In this document: one piece after another, positions 21,141 through 31,983 of the stretch | Position numbering within the stretch: the stretch's first letter is position 1 | How the letters are laid out: every line of letters begins with the position of its first letter | From: Celoporthe dispersa | Taxonomy: Eukaryota > Ascomycota > Sordariomycetes > Diaporthales > Cryphonectriaceae | Length of the DNA stretch: 64,000 nucleotides | Assembly (NCBI GenBank): GCA_016584495.1 | Contig: WAID01000006.1 | Location: 2,170,001 to 2,234,000, forward strand | Reading direction: 5' to 3' | Made by a program: the position numbers and the translations under genes | The notes under the pieces: model-generated | What the model saw: the letters and a program-made list of their open reading frames with translations, nothing else | Databases searched by the model: none | What the model was told of the DNA's origin: nothing

Positions 21141-22134
21141 ATGCCTCCACGGCTACCATTACGACCTCTCTTGAAGGCTCTTCGGACTACCGGGCCTCAG
21201 AGGAGAGCTCCCATCTCGTCCACCTCCAAGAATGGAGCCCGTACGTCCGCACCTGGCCTCTCGTGAACACTCTACCGTCAAAGCTAACCACCATCCCCTC
21301 GACAGTCCAGGACCTCGGTGCGGGCGGACAGTCCGCATCGCAAGCTCTACTCGACTTCGACGATAAGTCCTCCGATGCCCCTGCCGCGGACAGCACCAGC
21401 ACCAGCGGCAGCAGCGGCAGTGGCACGCCCTCACCCAACAATCCATCTGCGCCATCCCAGCCGGGCTACGCGCTCTGGGGCGCATTGAAGCGGAGCAACG
21501 CGTTCGAGAGCATATCGCAGAACAAGGAGACGTTTGATGAGAAGACAAAGCTTGCAAAGGAGCGCAACGATATGGCGCGGCAGATGACGCGCAATTGGAA
21601 GACGGGCGACGTCTATGCGCCGCACGACATAAGTCACGTCGAGATGCTCAAGTGGAGGCAGCCTAAGAGGCCGACTAAGGACATTTTGGACATCTTGGGT
21701 TTGAACCCCCTGGATCACTACAAGGTATGTGGCTTGCTTTTACTTTCTGGATGCGGTTTCTACAGGGCCAGCTCTGGCGATGCTGTTGCTGTCGATCCGT
21801 GGCCCTGCGATCCTATGCTTTTTGACTCGGCTTTGATCCCAAATATCGGCTTTGACATCACTGAATCCCTCGCTAACTCTCACGGCCGCAGAACTTCGCA
21901 ATGATGTCTGAGTTTATGACCGAAATGGGACGGATCAAGCATTCGAACGAGACCGGGCTCCGGCCTGTCAACCAGAGGAAGATGGCCAAAGCCATTAGGA
22001 GGGCGATCGGGATGGGCATACACCCCAGTACGCATAGGCATCCGGAGATCCTCTTCGGCCAGTCAAGGACCGGCCCAAGATATCAGAACAGCAGGATACC
22101 CGAGCCCTCCCAGAATAAGATCAAGGTGAAATAG
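21141..22134 (+). CDS. RSM18: Mitochondrial small-subunit ribosomal protein bS18m, 253 aa
   Basis: Exons 21141-21240, 21306-21724 and 21892-22134 sum to 762 nt. I chose ATG 21141 because it gives an Arg/Leu-rich presequence (MPPRLPLRPLLKALRTTGPQ) that fits mitochondrial import; the upstream ATG at 21023 reads through the first intron. A Ser/Gly-rich spacer is followed by GYALWGALKRSNAF, QMTRNWKTGDVYAPHD and ILGLNPLDHYKNFAMMSEF. The bS18 core is MGRIKHSNETGLRPVNQRKM with AKAIRRAIGMGIHPSTHRHP. The position in the mitoribosome 37S subunit follows from family knowledge. Confidence 0.88.
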
Positions 22135-22246
22135 AAAGATATCGGGACCGAGAAGCATGTAAATTTAGACAGGCAAATGGCTGTATATTGCCTTAAGATA
22201 CTCGTGGATCTATGCGCCGCTAGAATGCAGTATTGCTGTCTTATCA

Positions 22247-24790
22247 TCAAGCCTTCAACCTCTCAGCTGCGATCGAGATCCGATCCGTGCCCTCCAGTGT
22301 CTTTGTCACCTTGTACTTGTTGATTCTTTCCCATTTGTCTGGGAACTCTAATGTTGCCCAGTCTTTGTAGGCTTGCTGGACGTGTGGGAATGGGATTGCG
22401 TTGAAAATGTATGCAAGCCTGGTTTTTTGTAAGCTGACTGTCGCACTGACCCAAGCATGGGCGAAGAAAGAAGGAAACCCAAATGTGTATGGTGAGAAAC
22501 AAAAAAAAAAAAAGGGGGGGGGGGTTCGGTAGGCGACATACAGGCGAGGTGTGAGCTTGCTGCTATAGTCAACCTCCTTGGAGAGTAACATATCCTGGAC
22601 ATTGTCTAGTTGCCCCTGGCCGGCTAACATCAACATATATGCATCGTAGACTCTTTCGGGTATTTCAACCTCTAGTCTTTGCATCTTCTCCCAGATGATC
22701 TTGGCCCTGTCGTATCCGAACGGTATCTTTTGACAGGCTCGGAAGACCAGCTCCAGACTCGTGTATGTCGGACCTTCCGGGAGGTTTGAGATCTGTTGCC
22801 AAAAGTCAAAGGCTCTCCGTGGCTCATCACAGCCGGTGTATGCAATCATGAAGGCGTTGAACAGTCTCACGTTGGGCTGTATCATCGTGTCCATCTTGAA
22901 CATGTTGTGGATCATGCCCAGGCTCTCTGCGTCGGGGACCGCGCCCAGACCCTCGAGACAGAGGACGTAGGCGTCGAGATCGGGCCTGATACTCTCATCG
23001 GGATGGGCGCGCATGTGTCCGAAGATGTGAGAGGCCATATCGGCACGCTTGCGGCCAAAGAAACCCTCCATGAGCTGTACCCGCTCATGTCTCGATGTCT
23101 CGGGGAAGAACTGGCGCATGAGCGAGTAGCCATCCCATGCCCTTGCAGTGCTGACAGTCTTGTCAAGGCAATATTCCGAAAAAGCCTCCCGGATGATTCG
23201 CCGCTCGTCCATGCTGAATGTTTTCAGGTGCAGCCCTAGTGTATCCAACACCTCCATGGTCTTATCGTCCCTCAGAAACTTTAGGCATAACGCCACCACT
23301 GTGTCGGGCTTTAGCTCACCGTGCTGGCTCTCAACAGCGCCTAGAACATCAACGATCCTCGGAGAGTCCGTGGACTTTTCGTCGCATAGATGCCTTAAAT
23401 ATAAATTGACGGTATCCACGCTCTTCGAACCCGATTGTAAGCGGCCACAGTGGATGAGATCTTCGAAAGCGGAGGCGGCGCCAGTCTTGTCATGCCCAAT
23501 TATGCGCGCTTCGAGTAGGAGCGCAAATGTCCTCACATTTGGTTTCAGGTCCATCTCGGAAGCCAGAGCGTGTGCCCTTTCAGCAAGGAGAGCGTTCTTG
23601 GTCTCGACCGCGGCCTCGATCAGGCTATTGACGGTGAAAATGTCTGCCCGGACATACTCGTTGCCTGGGTTCAACTGCACAATGATATCGATCATGTGCC
23701 TAATATGGTTGATGTCCTTGCCCTGGTATACAGCCCACTTCAGAACAATGTCCCACCAGAGCTTCGGTGGATTCGAGTCGCAAAGCTCCTGCATAGCCAC
23801 CTGCAGCCAGCCTGGCCGACAGCCTGTCCTGAAAGAAAATCTGATCAAGCTCATGTAGGCTTCTGGTCTTGCCATCTTGCCTCCGGCGATGGGTCTCTCA
23901 AACCATTCATGGAGCTGTCCGTTGGCGTCGCTCTCCGTCTCAGCGAAGAAGGTTGTCATTATCTCGTGGAATTCCGAAGTGTACTCAAAGCCGAGATCTC
24001 GTAGCTTTTTTGCATATATCTCGGGTGACTCTTGCCGCTCTGTGGCGATTCCTCGGAGAACTAGCATGTGAAGCTTGGACAGCTTGTCGGATTGGATCAG
24101 CACGGAGTGACGCGTGAGGTCTTGTAAGCGCGACAGGACTTGTGATGCCTCTTTTGACCCGCCGAACCTGGTCAGCGCTGTGATGTAGAGTTCCAAATCC
24201 GCCGAATTTATTTCCTGGCGCGCAGCTTCTTCCGCCGTGAGGCTTTTGGAGCCGGACTTCGCGGCCCCGATCCCATGATACAAAAGAGTAGCAATCTCAC
24301 AGTGATCGCGAGAGATTCCTTTAGACCGCGGTGTTGCAATCGCACCGAGGGCCTTTTGCAAATCCTGGTGGGTCAACGCCAGCTCCTCCGTCTTGTATGA
24401 CTGCAGGTGTTCGAGGACTAGACGCGCGACGAATGCCTCAGACGAGTTGACAGCCCGCCTGTGTGCAAGTTTGGAGTCGAAGAAAGCCCGGAACGCCTGC
24501 ACCAGCTCTTCATCAGAAGGCAGCCTGGTGCCCTCGACCGAGTGTGCGCGGAACTCGACAAAGGTGGTGAAGCCTGGCTCGAAACCTGCATCTTTGACCT
24601 CTCTCGGCTCTCTCTTCCACATATTCATGAAGGTCCTTCGTGGGGGATGCCTGAGCGAGCCGTGGCAGGGTCGTGTTGGCCTTAGGGAGAGGGAGGTATG
24701 GGTTGGCGCGAGGAGGGCGCAGGCTGGCGAGGCGAAGCCATGGGAGGCCACAACTTGTCGGCACACCCCACGCGACAGGCTGGACCGCAT
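22247..24790 (-). CDS. CIA84: Complex I intermediate-associated PPR protein (CIA84-like), 806 aa
   Basis: Two exons, 24790-22542 and 22418-22247, give 806 residues. The long ORF appears uninterrupted only because the intron 22419-22541 is in frame; its translation is a meaningless run of Phe from the T tract. N terminus is Arg/Ser-rich and mitochondrial in type. Helical repeat segments of pentatricopeptide type run throughout, for example LELYITALTRFGGSKEASQV, IFTVNSLIEAAVETKNALLA, VRTFALLLEARIIGHDKTGA and RLFNAFMIAYTGCDEPRRAF. The block RAWDGYSLMRQFFPETSRHE and the overall architecture match the Neurospora complex I assembly factor CIA84, as I recall it. In that family the protein binds the membrane-arm assembly intermediate. 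The name is a recollection, the PPR architecture is visible. Confidence 0.78.
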   Translation of the reverse strand: MRSSLSRGVCRQVVASHGFASPACALLAPTHTSLSLRPTRPCHGSLRHPPRRTFMNMWKREPREVKDAGFEPGFTTFVEFRAHSVEGTRLPSDEELVQAFRAFFDSKLAHRRAVNSSEAFVARLVLEHLQSYKTEELALTHQDLQKALGAIATPRSKGISRDHCEIATLLYHGIGAAKSGSKSLTAEEAARQEINSADLELYITALTRFGGSKEASQVLSRLQDLTRHSVLIQSDKLSKLHMLVLRGIATERQESPEIYAKKLRDLGFEYTSEFHEIMTTFFAETESDANGQLHEWFERPIAGGKMARPEAYMSLIRFSFRTGCRPGWLQVAMQELCDSNPPKLWWDIVLKWAVYQGKDINHIRHMIDIIVQLNPGNEYVRADIFTVNSLIEAAVETKNALLAERAHALASEMDLKPNVRTFALLLEARIIGHDKTGAASAFEDLIHCGRLQSGSKSVDTVNLYLRHLCDEKSTDSPRIVDVLGAVESQHGELKPDTVVALCLKFLRDDKTMEVLDTLGLHLKTFSMDERRIIREAFSEYCLDKTVSTARAWDGYSLMRQFFPETSRHERVQLMEGFFGRKRADMASHIFGHMRAHPDESIRPDLDAYVLCLEGLGAVPDAESLGMIHNMFKMDTMIQPNVRLFNAFMIAYTGCDEPRRAFDFWQQISNLPEGPTYTSLELVFRACQKIPFGYDRAKIIWEKMQRLEVEIPERVYDAYMLMLAGQGQLDNVQDMLLSKEVDYSSKLTPRLYVAYRTPPPFFFFCFSPYTFGFPSFFAHAWVSATVSLQKTRLAYIFNAIPFPHVQQAYKDWATLEFPDKWERINKYKVTKTLEGTDRISIAAERLKA

Positions 24791-25436
24791 CGTGGAGCTA
24801 GATTATCGGTAGAACGTTGAACTGGGCGAACATCAGCCATGCCACCGTACCTCTTGAAGAACACAATTCGCCTTGGACTTACCGAAACATGATGTATGTG
24901 GCCAATTGGCCTATTTCTGAATATAGGGCTCCTAGATCGCGCTCTGTGTGTGGCCTCTGCAAGCCCCTGAAAATAAGGAGGCCTAAAAAAAAAAAAGCTT
25001 GGGGAGGGGTATTCTGGCTGTCGAGGTCGATGACTTCAGTCGGCTGTCGCAAAGTTCCGAGCTCTCCCACCTTGGATGCCGGCCGGCGCGGGAGCTTGGG
25101 CGCCAGGGACGCGACTGCCCACAGGGGTTCGGGAGCCTGTCGTGCCTGCTCTCCCGCCCCCCTGGTGGCCTAGATGCAGGGGTAGGCGCTGTAGCGTCCC
25201 ACCACATGTAGTCACTCGACCACAGTAGAGTTCACCCGACGACATTCGCCATTGCAATCCTCAACGACACGTACAACCTTCCCATCGTCTCTTACCTAGA
25301 TCAGTCGCCTTCTTCACATTCGTCTACTGACTAGACGTGGTCTCATCTAAGCTTTCGCATCATCACGACGCGCATCTCGCAAGCACGCTGCCCAGTCGCA
25401 GTCCCACCTCACAGAAACTTCCACATCAACATCATA
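24791..25436. other. Divergent intergenic region, CIA84 / coiled-coil gene
   Basis: 645 bp between opposing starts. It contains a short A run at about 24986-24997 and C/T-rich stretches before the right-hand ATG. No additional gene seen. Confidence 0.5.
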
Positions 25437-26444
25437 ATGAACGGCCTCAACGGCGGCAACGTGTCCGCGATGGTGACGGGTTATCCGACGCCAGCCGGCT
25501 ATCAGGCTGAGTTGGCATACATCTACAGTATGGTTGAGGTTTTGAGCCAGCAATTGGCGGAGAACAAGCGGGCCCTCGAAGACGTGGTCTCTAGTGTTGG
25601 CCGGGTCAGGAGTCGAGCAAGAGCACAGTCGCTGGGCAATGAGAACTTGATATCTTCAGCAGCCGATGAGCTCGGAAGTGCGTAGCCCCTCATTCCACGA
25701 GTGAATCCGCTGTTGTGTAAGAAACCCGCACTGACCTGACCTGTCTCCGCCGTGCAGCACAACAAGCAAATATAGACACCACCATCTCCCTGCTCACCGA
25801 GCTCTTCGAGCGCGCAAAGTGCAGCCGCGACGAGTACCGCCAGCTTTCCCAGCAGTACGCTTCCGTGATCGCCTCCATGCTGGAAGCAATTCCACGAGTA
25901 CAAACAGAAGCACGTCGCCGACGTCGCGGCGTGGCACCGGTCGTACCGAGCGCAGCTGGCCGAGGAGCGCGCCGAGAACACGCGGCTGCGCGAGCAGATC
26001 TGGGAGATGCAGGCGCATGCGGGCAAGGCCAATGAGAGCCTCAGACATTTCCGCAAGAAATATGACGAGGACGAGGCGCGATGGGAGCGGCGCGTAGACA
26101 TGAAGTCCGTGCGGCAGGAGCTGCGCTTCTGGAAGCGGATGGCGATGCCCGAATTACCGGACGACGACCCGTACTGGAGCGACGATGATGACTTGGTCGA
26201 CTCGATGGAGAAGCTGCGGCTGCAGGAGCTGGAGAGAAGGGCCGCCGAGGAGGCGCTCGTGGGCCTGGGTGGCATGGACCAGGGGCCCGCGGGCCAGGAC
26301 CTGGACTTCGCGCAGGGCTTACAGTCTTCAGCCATGATAGGAGGAGGCGTGGCCATGCAGAGGGATGACTCTGGCGCGATACCGGTGCTGCCACCACGGC
26401 CGTCTAGCGCGGCGAGTACAGGCTCCTCTGGTCAGCCAAGTTAG
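25437..26444 (+). CDS. Conserved fungal coiled-coil protein of unknown function, about 308 aa
   Basis: Exons 25437-25677 and 25758-26444. Starts MNGLNGGNVSAMVTGYPTPA. Heptad-like segments include AYIYSMVEVLSQQLAENKRA and TISLLTELFERAKCSRDEYR. After a frame change near 25879 the reading continues KQFHEYKQKHVADVAAWHRS, QLAEERAENTRLREQIWEMQ and SLRHFRKKYDEDEARWERRV, then RQELRFWKRMAMPELPDDDP and an acidic YWSDDDDLVDSMEKL. Removing one base at about 25879-25880 (atgctgg) gives one frame throughout. This architecture is a widely conserved fungal hypothetical family as far as I can tell. No catalytic motif is present. A scaffold role is only a guess. Confidence 0.7.
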
Positions 26445-26908
26445 CTGCGCTTCTTCACGGAGCTCATGTGGCTCGAGAATTCGAGTTGGGAAAGAGAGAG
26501 AGCATTGCATTAGAGCTTGCATGTAGCACAACTGTTTCACGATACCATGTTAGAAAGACGACCACACTAATACACTTGACAATGAGAACAGAATGATGGG
26601 CAAAAATCAAAGACTTGGCATTCCTAGAAGAAGTCTTCTCTCTCTTTTCTCTCCTCCACTTTCAGGAGTAAGGGGGGAGGGGTTTATATTCGCTGGACCT
26701 GAGCATTCTGAGCCTCGTTGCAGTGAACAATTTGTTATTCAGAGGAAGTAGCCATTTAGCTTGAGGATATGTATCTTCGTGATAAAGAAACCTGACCATT
26801 CAACCGTGTGGCCCTAGGGACTGATGTTTCATACTGTTACTTATATCATACACAAAATCTCGTGATCATTACGGGGGTCAATCAAGAGTATGACCAAATC
26901 CAGTCTTC
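26445..26908. other. Convergent 3' flanks, no gene
   Basis: Between the 3' ends of the coiled-coil gene and the UBR7-type gene. Moderately A/T-rich with no ORF of note. Confidence 0.5.
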
Positions 26909-28655
26909 TTAGTACCCCGGCTGCTCCTTTCGGTGATCCGACTTGGCACTGTCACCGGCCTCTTTGATGGCCTCATCATCACCACGCAGCTTCGCAAAGT
27001 ACTCCTTGATGTCCTCTGCAGAGATGGCCTGACCACTTTCCGCAAACTGCTGGAAGAAGGGCTTCAGCTTGTCCTTGAGTTGGTTGTATGCCATGACGCC
27101 CTCGATGGCGCGCACCCGGTCCACGTTGCGCAGGGCGCTCTCACCGCGCTCGTACAGACTACCGCTGCCGTGCGTCGAGCCGCCGTTCTCAGAGCCCTCC
27201 TCTGAGATGGGCGGCTCGTAGATCTCTTCTTCTTCGAGCAGCTGTGTGTGCGCCGCCAGGGCTGGGAAGCATTTCGCGCACCGGCAGAATCGGTCTCTAA
27301 ACGACTCTGCGCAGAAGATGGAAAAGCTTCCCTTGGGCGCAAGAGGCAGTGCGTCGGCTTTGCAGGTCTCGGCCTGGGCTTTCTCCGGCGTGGCCTCACC
27401 CTTCACAGCGGGGACTTCATCGCTAGTTTCTGTTCCGGGTCGTGCTTCACCCGTCGCCTCCACCCCGACAATGTCAGTACCGTTTGCCTCGTTCTTGAGC
27501 CTCTTTGACTCTTGAAAGTCACCAGGCTCATCTTCATCTGCCTTGCGCTTCTTTGAATTGGACTCATCAGCAGTATCCTCGACGGTAGTCTGCTGTTCTG
27601 TATCGTTCTTCGTCTTATAAAACACTGGCGGAAGGAAGCCGGAAGTCCCAGCGTAGCGCTTGATCCAGGGGTGTGCTTCGACACACTTGAAGCAGATAAA
27701 AGTCTCGAACTCGTCGTCTTTGGGGAATCCTGGCGGATTAGGCTCATCATCCCCTTCTTCAGCGGTCTCATTCCCGTTGGCTGGTGCACCGTTGCCATTG
27801 GGGCCGACTATTTCTGCGTCTTCAGATATTGGCGGCAGCGCGCCGTTTTCGACTGTCGCAGCCTTTTGAATCTTCTTGCCCTCTGCCTTCTCCATCCAAT
27901 CTGGACTAAGGCCTACAACACAGCCAGGGTGGAACCAGTCCTCGCCACAGCCTCCTGTCTCATGTGTGCCTAGCCCCAGGCACTGGAACATCGTTCCCTT
28001 CTGCTGGAATGGGTCATAATCACACTCGCACGCGCAGAAGCGATTGCGAAAATTCTGGTTGTACTTGTTGGTCGCGCTGGGCTCCTCCGAGTGCACGCTG
28101 CCGCGGGTATTGGTCGAGGGGTTCAGGCGCAAGGTGCATGGGCTCGTCGAGGGCAGGCGCTTCGTACCGCAGTCGCAGGTGAAGTTGCGCTTGCTGAATA
28201 TCTCGACGAGTTGATGCTCGCCGTGGCACTGCACAGAGCACGCGTAGCAGATACCGGCAGCATTGTACGGGTTGGTAGGGTTCTTTGGGGGAGGATTGCA
28301 GGTGAGGCAGGAGAACACGCTCTGGCGGAGGGGGCCGAGCTCTTTGGTACAGTGTTCAATGCTCTGCGATTGTGTCAGCAGACAGTAACATCACGAGCAA
28401 GGAGCGCGGGGGGTTCAGAATGCGACGCACGTATGGCAGTGCTTCGCGCGCATCGGCTTCAAGCTGCATCTGGTCGCGGAGGATGCTGGCGGCGCGTCAG
28501 TACAATCTGAATTCGTGTTTGCCAGAGGGTCGCACTCACTCAGCCGCAGTCTGAGAACCATCAGACTGCTGTGAGGAGCTGTCGCGACGGGTCACGCCGT
28601 GTTCTTGCTCAGCGCCGCTGGAAGCGTCAGCGGAATGCGCCGGTGGGGAATCCAT
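26909..28655 (-). CDS. mlo2: UBR7/Mlo2-type N-recognin, putative E3 ligase, 541 aa
   Basis: Exons 28655-28540, 28485-28431 and 28363-26909 sum to 1626 nt. The start at 28655 gives MDSPPAHSADASSGAEQEHG. The UBR box zinc finger spans ~60-150: EHCTKELGPLRQSVFSCLTC, NAAGICYACSVQCHGEHQLV, KRNFTCDCGTKRLP and NRFCACECDYDPFQQ. A PHD-like finger follows: MFQCLGLGTHETGGCGEDWF and HPGCVVGL, later ETFICFKCVEAHPWI. A basic/acidic linker (SKKRKADEDEP) may hold a nuclear signal, and a second Cys cluster RDRFCRCAKCFPALAAHTQL follows. This order is that of human UBR7 and fission-yeast Mlo2. Substrate is unknown; in the family it ubiquitylates histones. Divergent from MCM2. Confidence 0.88.
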
Positions 28656-28994
28656 GATGGCCAGCAGTGCTGTAGGTTAGCTTTGAGAGATGCAATGTGG
28701 AGAGAGCGCACTACTCAGGATGAGAATGCGGTATGGATATGATTTCGGATCTTGGACCTGGAAAATAAAACTCAAGGTACAGCACCGTGACGCAAGCCGT
28801 GTCTCTCTAGCGACCCTGGCTACTACGTAGTAAGCTGTGGTGGCCAGGGTGCACTGCAGCTGTCAGGTGGAAAACGCGCTAAAAAGCACTTTAAACTTCT
28901 GCCCTAGCGCATGCTATACAGTGCCTAAGCTGCTAACTGCAGGTGGCTTTCAGCGAGTCGCGCCCCGCAATTACAGCGAGGTGCTGGAGGACCG

Positions 28995-29000
28995 ACGCGT
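28995..29000. promoter_or_regulatory. MCB box (ACGCGT) upstream of MCM2
   Basis: Perfect palindromic ACGCGT about 200 bp upstream of the MCM2 ATG. In yeasts this is the binding site of the MBF complex, which drives G1/S genes including MCM genes. Confidence 0.65.
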
Positions 29001-29039
29001 CGCCCCCTCCAAAACGCGGTCTGGGAGAAGCGCGTATTT

Positions 29040-29045
29040 ACGCGT
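29040..29045. promoter_or_regulatory. Second MCB box (ACGCGT) upstream of MCM2
   Basis: A second perfect ACGCGT, 45 bp from the first and about 150 bp before the ATG, in a TTTACGCGTAAA palindrome. Near matches (acgcgg, gcgcgt) lie between the two. Confidence 0.65.
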
Positions 29046-29196
29046 AAATTGGCTCCATTTCTGAAAGTTACTAGTTCCCAAACTCCCAAGTCGGCCCTCC
29101 TCTGTCATTGCCAACAATCTATCTTCAATACAATCCTCCCGATTGACTCATCTGACCTGGTACTGTGTACACTAGATCACATCATCAGTTGACACA

Positions 29197-31983
29197 ATGA
29201 GGTACGTCGTTCCATTAGAAGCAACCAAAGCTGGTCACACATATTCACAAGCTCAGAGCGACTGACACTCTCGACTTCCAGCTCCCCTCTGCGAGACAAT
29301 CCAGCCTCCGCCAACCGTGGAACGGCACCTCGGTCGGGCCTGAAGCGATCTCGAGGCGCTGGTGATGATATGTCTTCCTCCGTTGGCCGAGCATCGAGCC
29401 CCATGCCTTCCTCACCTCCAGCCTTCAACATTGCTCACGGTGGTGATGACGACGACGACATTGAGGAAGAAGCTGAGATCCAGGATGACATTGACGACCT
29501 TGACGAGATGGCAGAGGATGATGTCGATCTTTTTCGAGAGGGATTCGAGCACGATTACCGCGAGAGAGACGCCAATGACGAGTACGAAGGAATCGACCTT
29601 GACGATGAGGGGCAATATGAGGAAATGAGCCTCTCCGACAGGCGAAGGCTCGAGGCGCAACTGAACCGCCGAGACCGCGAGGTGGCCCGCAGGGGTTTGC
29701 CGCGCATCTTCCTTGATGATGGTGTAGATGAGGAGGGCGATGTCGACTTGACTGCACAACCTCGCCGTCGCCGCCACCGTTATGATGAGGACCCCGACGA
29801 GGGTATGGACGGCGACATCATGGAGGAGGAGCTCTCGCTGGAGGCACTTCGAGATGTCAAGTCGTCCAACATCACTGACTGGGTCTCGCAAACAAATGTC
29901 CAGCGATCTGTCAAGCGCGAGTTCAAGTCCTTCCTCACCGAGTTCACAGACGACAATGGCCTGTCTGTCTATGGCAACCGCATCCGAACCCTTGGTGAGA
30001 TCAACGCCGAGTCTCTCGAGGTCTCGTATCAGGAACTGGCATCTGAGAAAGCCATCCTGGCCTTCTTTCTAGCCAATGCTCCCGCCGAGATGCTCAAGTT
30101 GTTCGACGAGGTTGCCATGGATGTCGTCCTCCTGCACTACCCTGACTACGAGCGAATTCATGCCGAGATTCATGTTCGCATCTACGATCTTCCCCTTAAT
30201 TATACCCTGCGCCAGCTCCGACAGCAGCATCTGAATAGCCTGGTTCGGGTCTCTGGTGTGGTCACGCGGCGTTCTGGTGTCTTCCCGCAGCTGAAATACG
30301 TCAAGGTGGACTGCAACAAGTGCGGCGTCACGCTGGGTCCTTTCCAGCAGGAATCTAACGTCGAGATCAAGATTACCTACTGCCAGAATTGCCAATCACG
30401 GGGTCCATTCACCCTCAACTCCGAGAAGACAGTCTACCGCAACTACCAGAAGCTGACCCTGCAGGAGTCGCCTGGTACGGTCCCTGCTGGTCGTCTGCCC
30501 CGTCATAGAGAGGTCATTCTGCTCTGGGATCTGATCGACAAGGCCAAGCCTGGTGAGGAGATCGAAGTCACTGGTATCTACCGAAACAACTACGACGCGC
30601 AACTGAACAACCGAAATGGTTTCCCTGTCTTTGCTACCATCCTCGAGGCGAACAACGTGGTGAAGACCCATGACCAGCTTGCTGGGTTCAGACTTACCGA
30701 GGAGGATGAGCACGAGATCCGCGCCCTGTCGCGAGACCCACAGATTATCGACAAGATCATCAACTCCATCGCACCAAGCATCTACGGCCACACAGATATC
30801 AAGACCGCAGTTGCGCTCTCCCTGTTTGGCGGCGTGGCAAAGACGAGCAAAGGTGAACACCACGTCCGAGGCGACATCAACGTGCTTCTTCTGGGTGACC
30901 CTGGTACCGCGAAGTCTCAGGTGCTCAAATATGTCGAGAAGACAGCCCACCGAGCTGTCTTTGCCACCGGTCAGGGAGCCAGCGCTGTCGGTCTGACGGC
31001 TAGTGTCCGTCGTGATCCCCTGACTAGCGAATGGACCCTTGAGGGTGGTGCCCTGGTGCTTGCCGACAAAGGCACCTGTCTCATCGACGAGTTTGACAAG
31101 ATGAACGATCAGGATCGCACGTCTATCCACGAAGCCATGGAACAGCAGACCATTTCCATCTCCAAAGCTGGTATCGTGACGACGCTACAGGCTCGCTGCG
31201 GTATCATCGCGGCTGCTAACCCGATCGGTGGACGATATAACTCGACCATACCCTTCTCTGCCAATGTGGAACTGACTGAGCCTATCTTGTCTCGTTTCGA
31301 TGTTCTCTGTGTTGTCCGCGATACGGTCGACCCCTCAGAGGACGAGCGCCTGGCGCGCTTCATCGTGGGATCGCACAGCCGCAGCCACCCGTCGACAAAC
31401 TCGCAGAAGACACAGGACAACTCGATGGATGTTGAGGCGGACACGCAGGGGAATGACACGCAAGCCACCTCCAAGTCCGCGACAGCTCCACCCAAAGAGG
31501 GCGAGATCCCACAACAGCTTCTTCGGAAGTACATCCTATGGGCGCGCGAGCATTGCACGCCTAAACTGGGCAACATGGATGAGGACAAGATTGCACGTCT
31601 CTTTGCGGACATGCGCAGAGAGTCCTTGGCCACCGGGGCCTACCCCATTACTGTAAGCTATGACACAGAACCTCCCCTCAGTTATATACTAGGTGAAAAG
31701 CTAGGACTAATATGCTTCTTCTCAGGTCCGTCACCTGGAGGCTATCATCCGCATCAGCGAGGCCTTTTGCCGGATGCGACTGGCAGACTACGTCACGACC
31801 CAAGACATCGATCGGGCCATCGCCGTCACGATTGAGAGCTTCGTCGCCAGCCAGAAGGTCAGTTGCAAGAAGGCTCTGGCACGGGCGTTTGCCAAGTATA
31901 CACTGGTCAGGCCGAGTGCAGGCCAGCGGAGGGCTGGAGGTGCTGCCAGCCGAGGTGGTCGGCCAGCTGCTGTCATGGCTTAA
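29197..31983 (+). CDS. MCM2: MCM2 replicative helicase subunit, 877 aa
   Basis: Exons 29197-29201 (only ATG plus two bases), 29282-31652 and 31726-31983 give 877 residues. The N-terminal tail holds the Mcm2 histone H3-H4 binding signature, EDDVDLFREGFEHDYRERD followed by EYEG. The core has NITDWVSQTNVQRSVKREF, a C4 zinc motif (CNKCG and CQNCQ), GHTDIKTAVALSLFGG, Walker A GDPGTAKSQ near residue 540, Walker B CLIDEFDKMND, and the arginine finger EPILSRFDVL. The C terminus is a winged-helix-like VRHLEAIIRISEAFCRMRLA. It is part of the MCM2-7 helicase, in the nucleus. Two MCB boxes upstream suggest G1/S expression. Confidence 0.97.
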
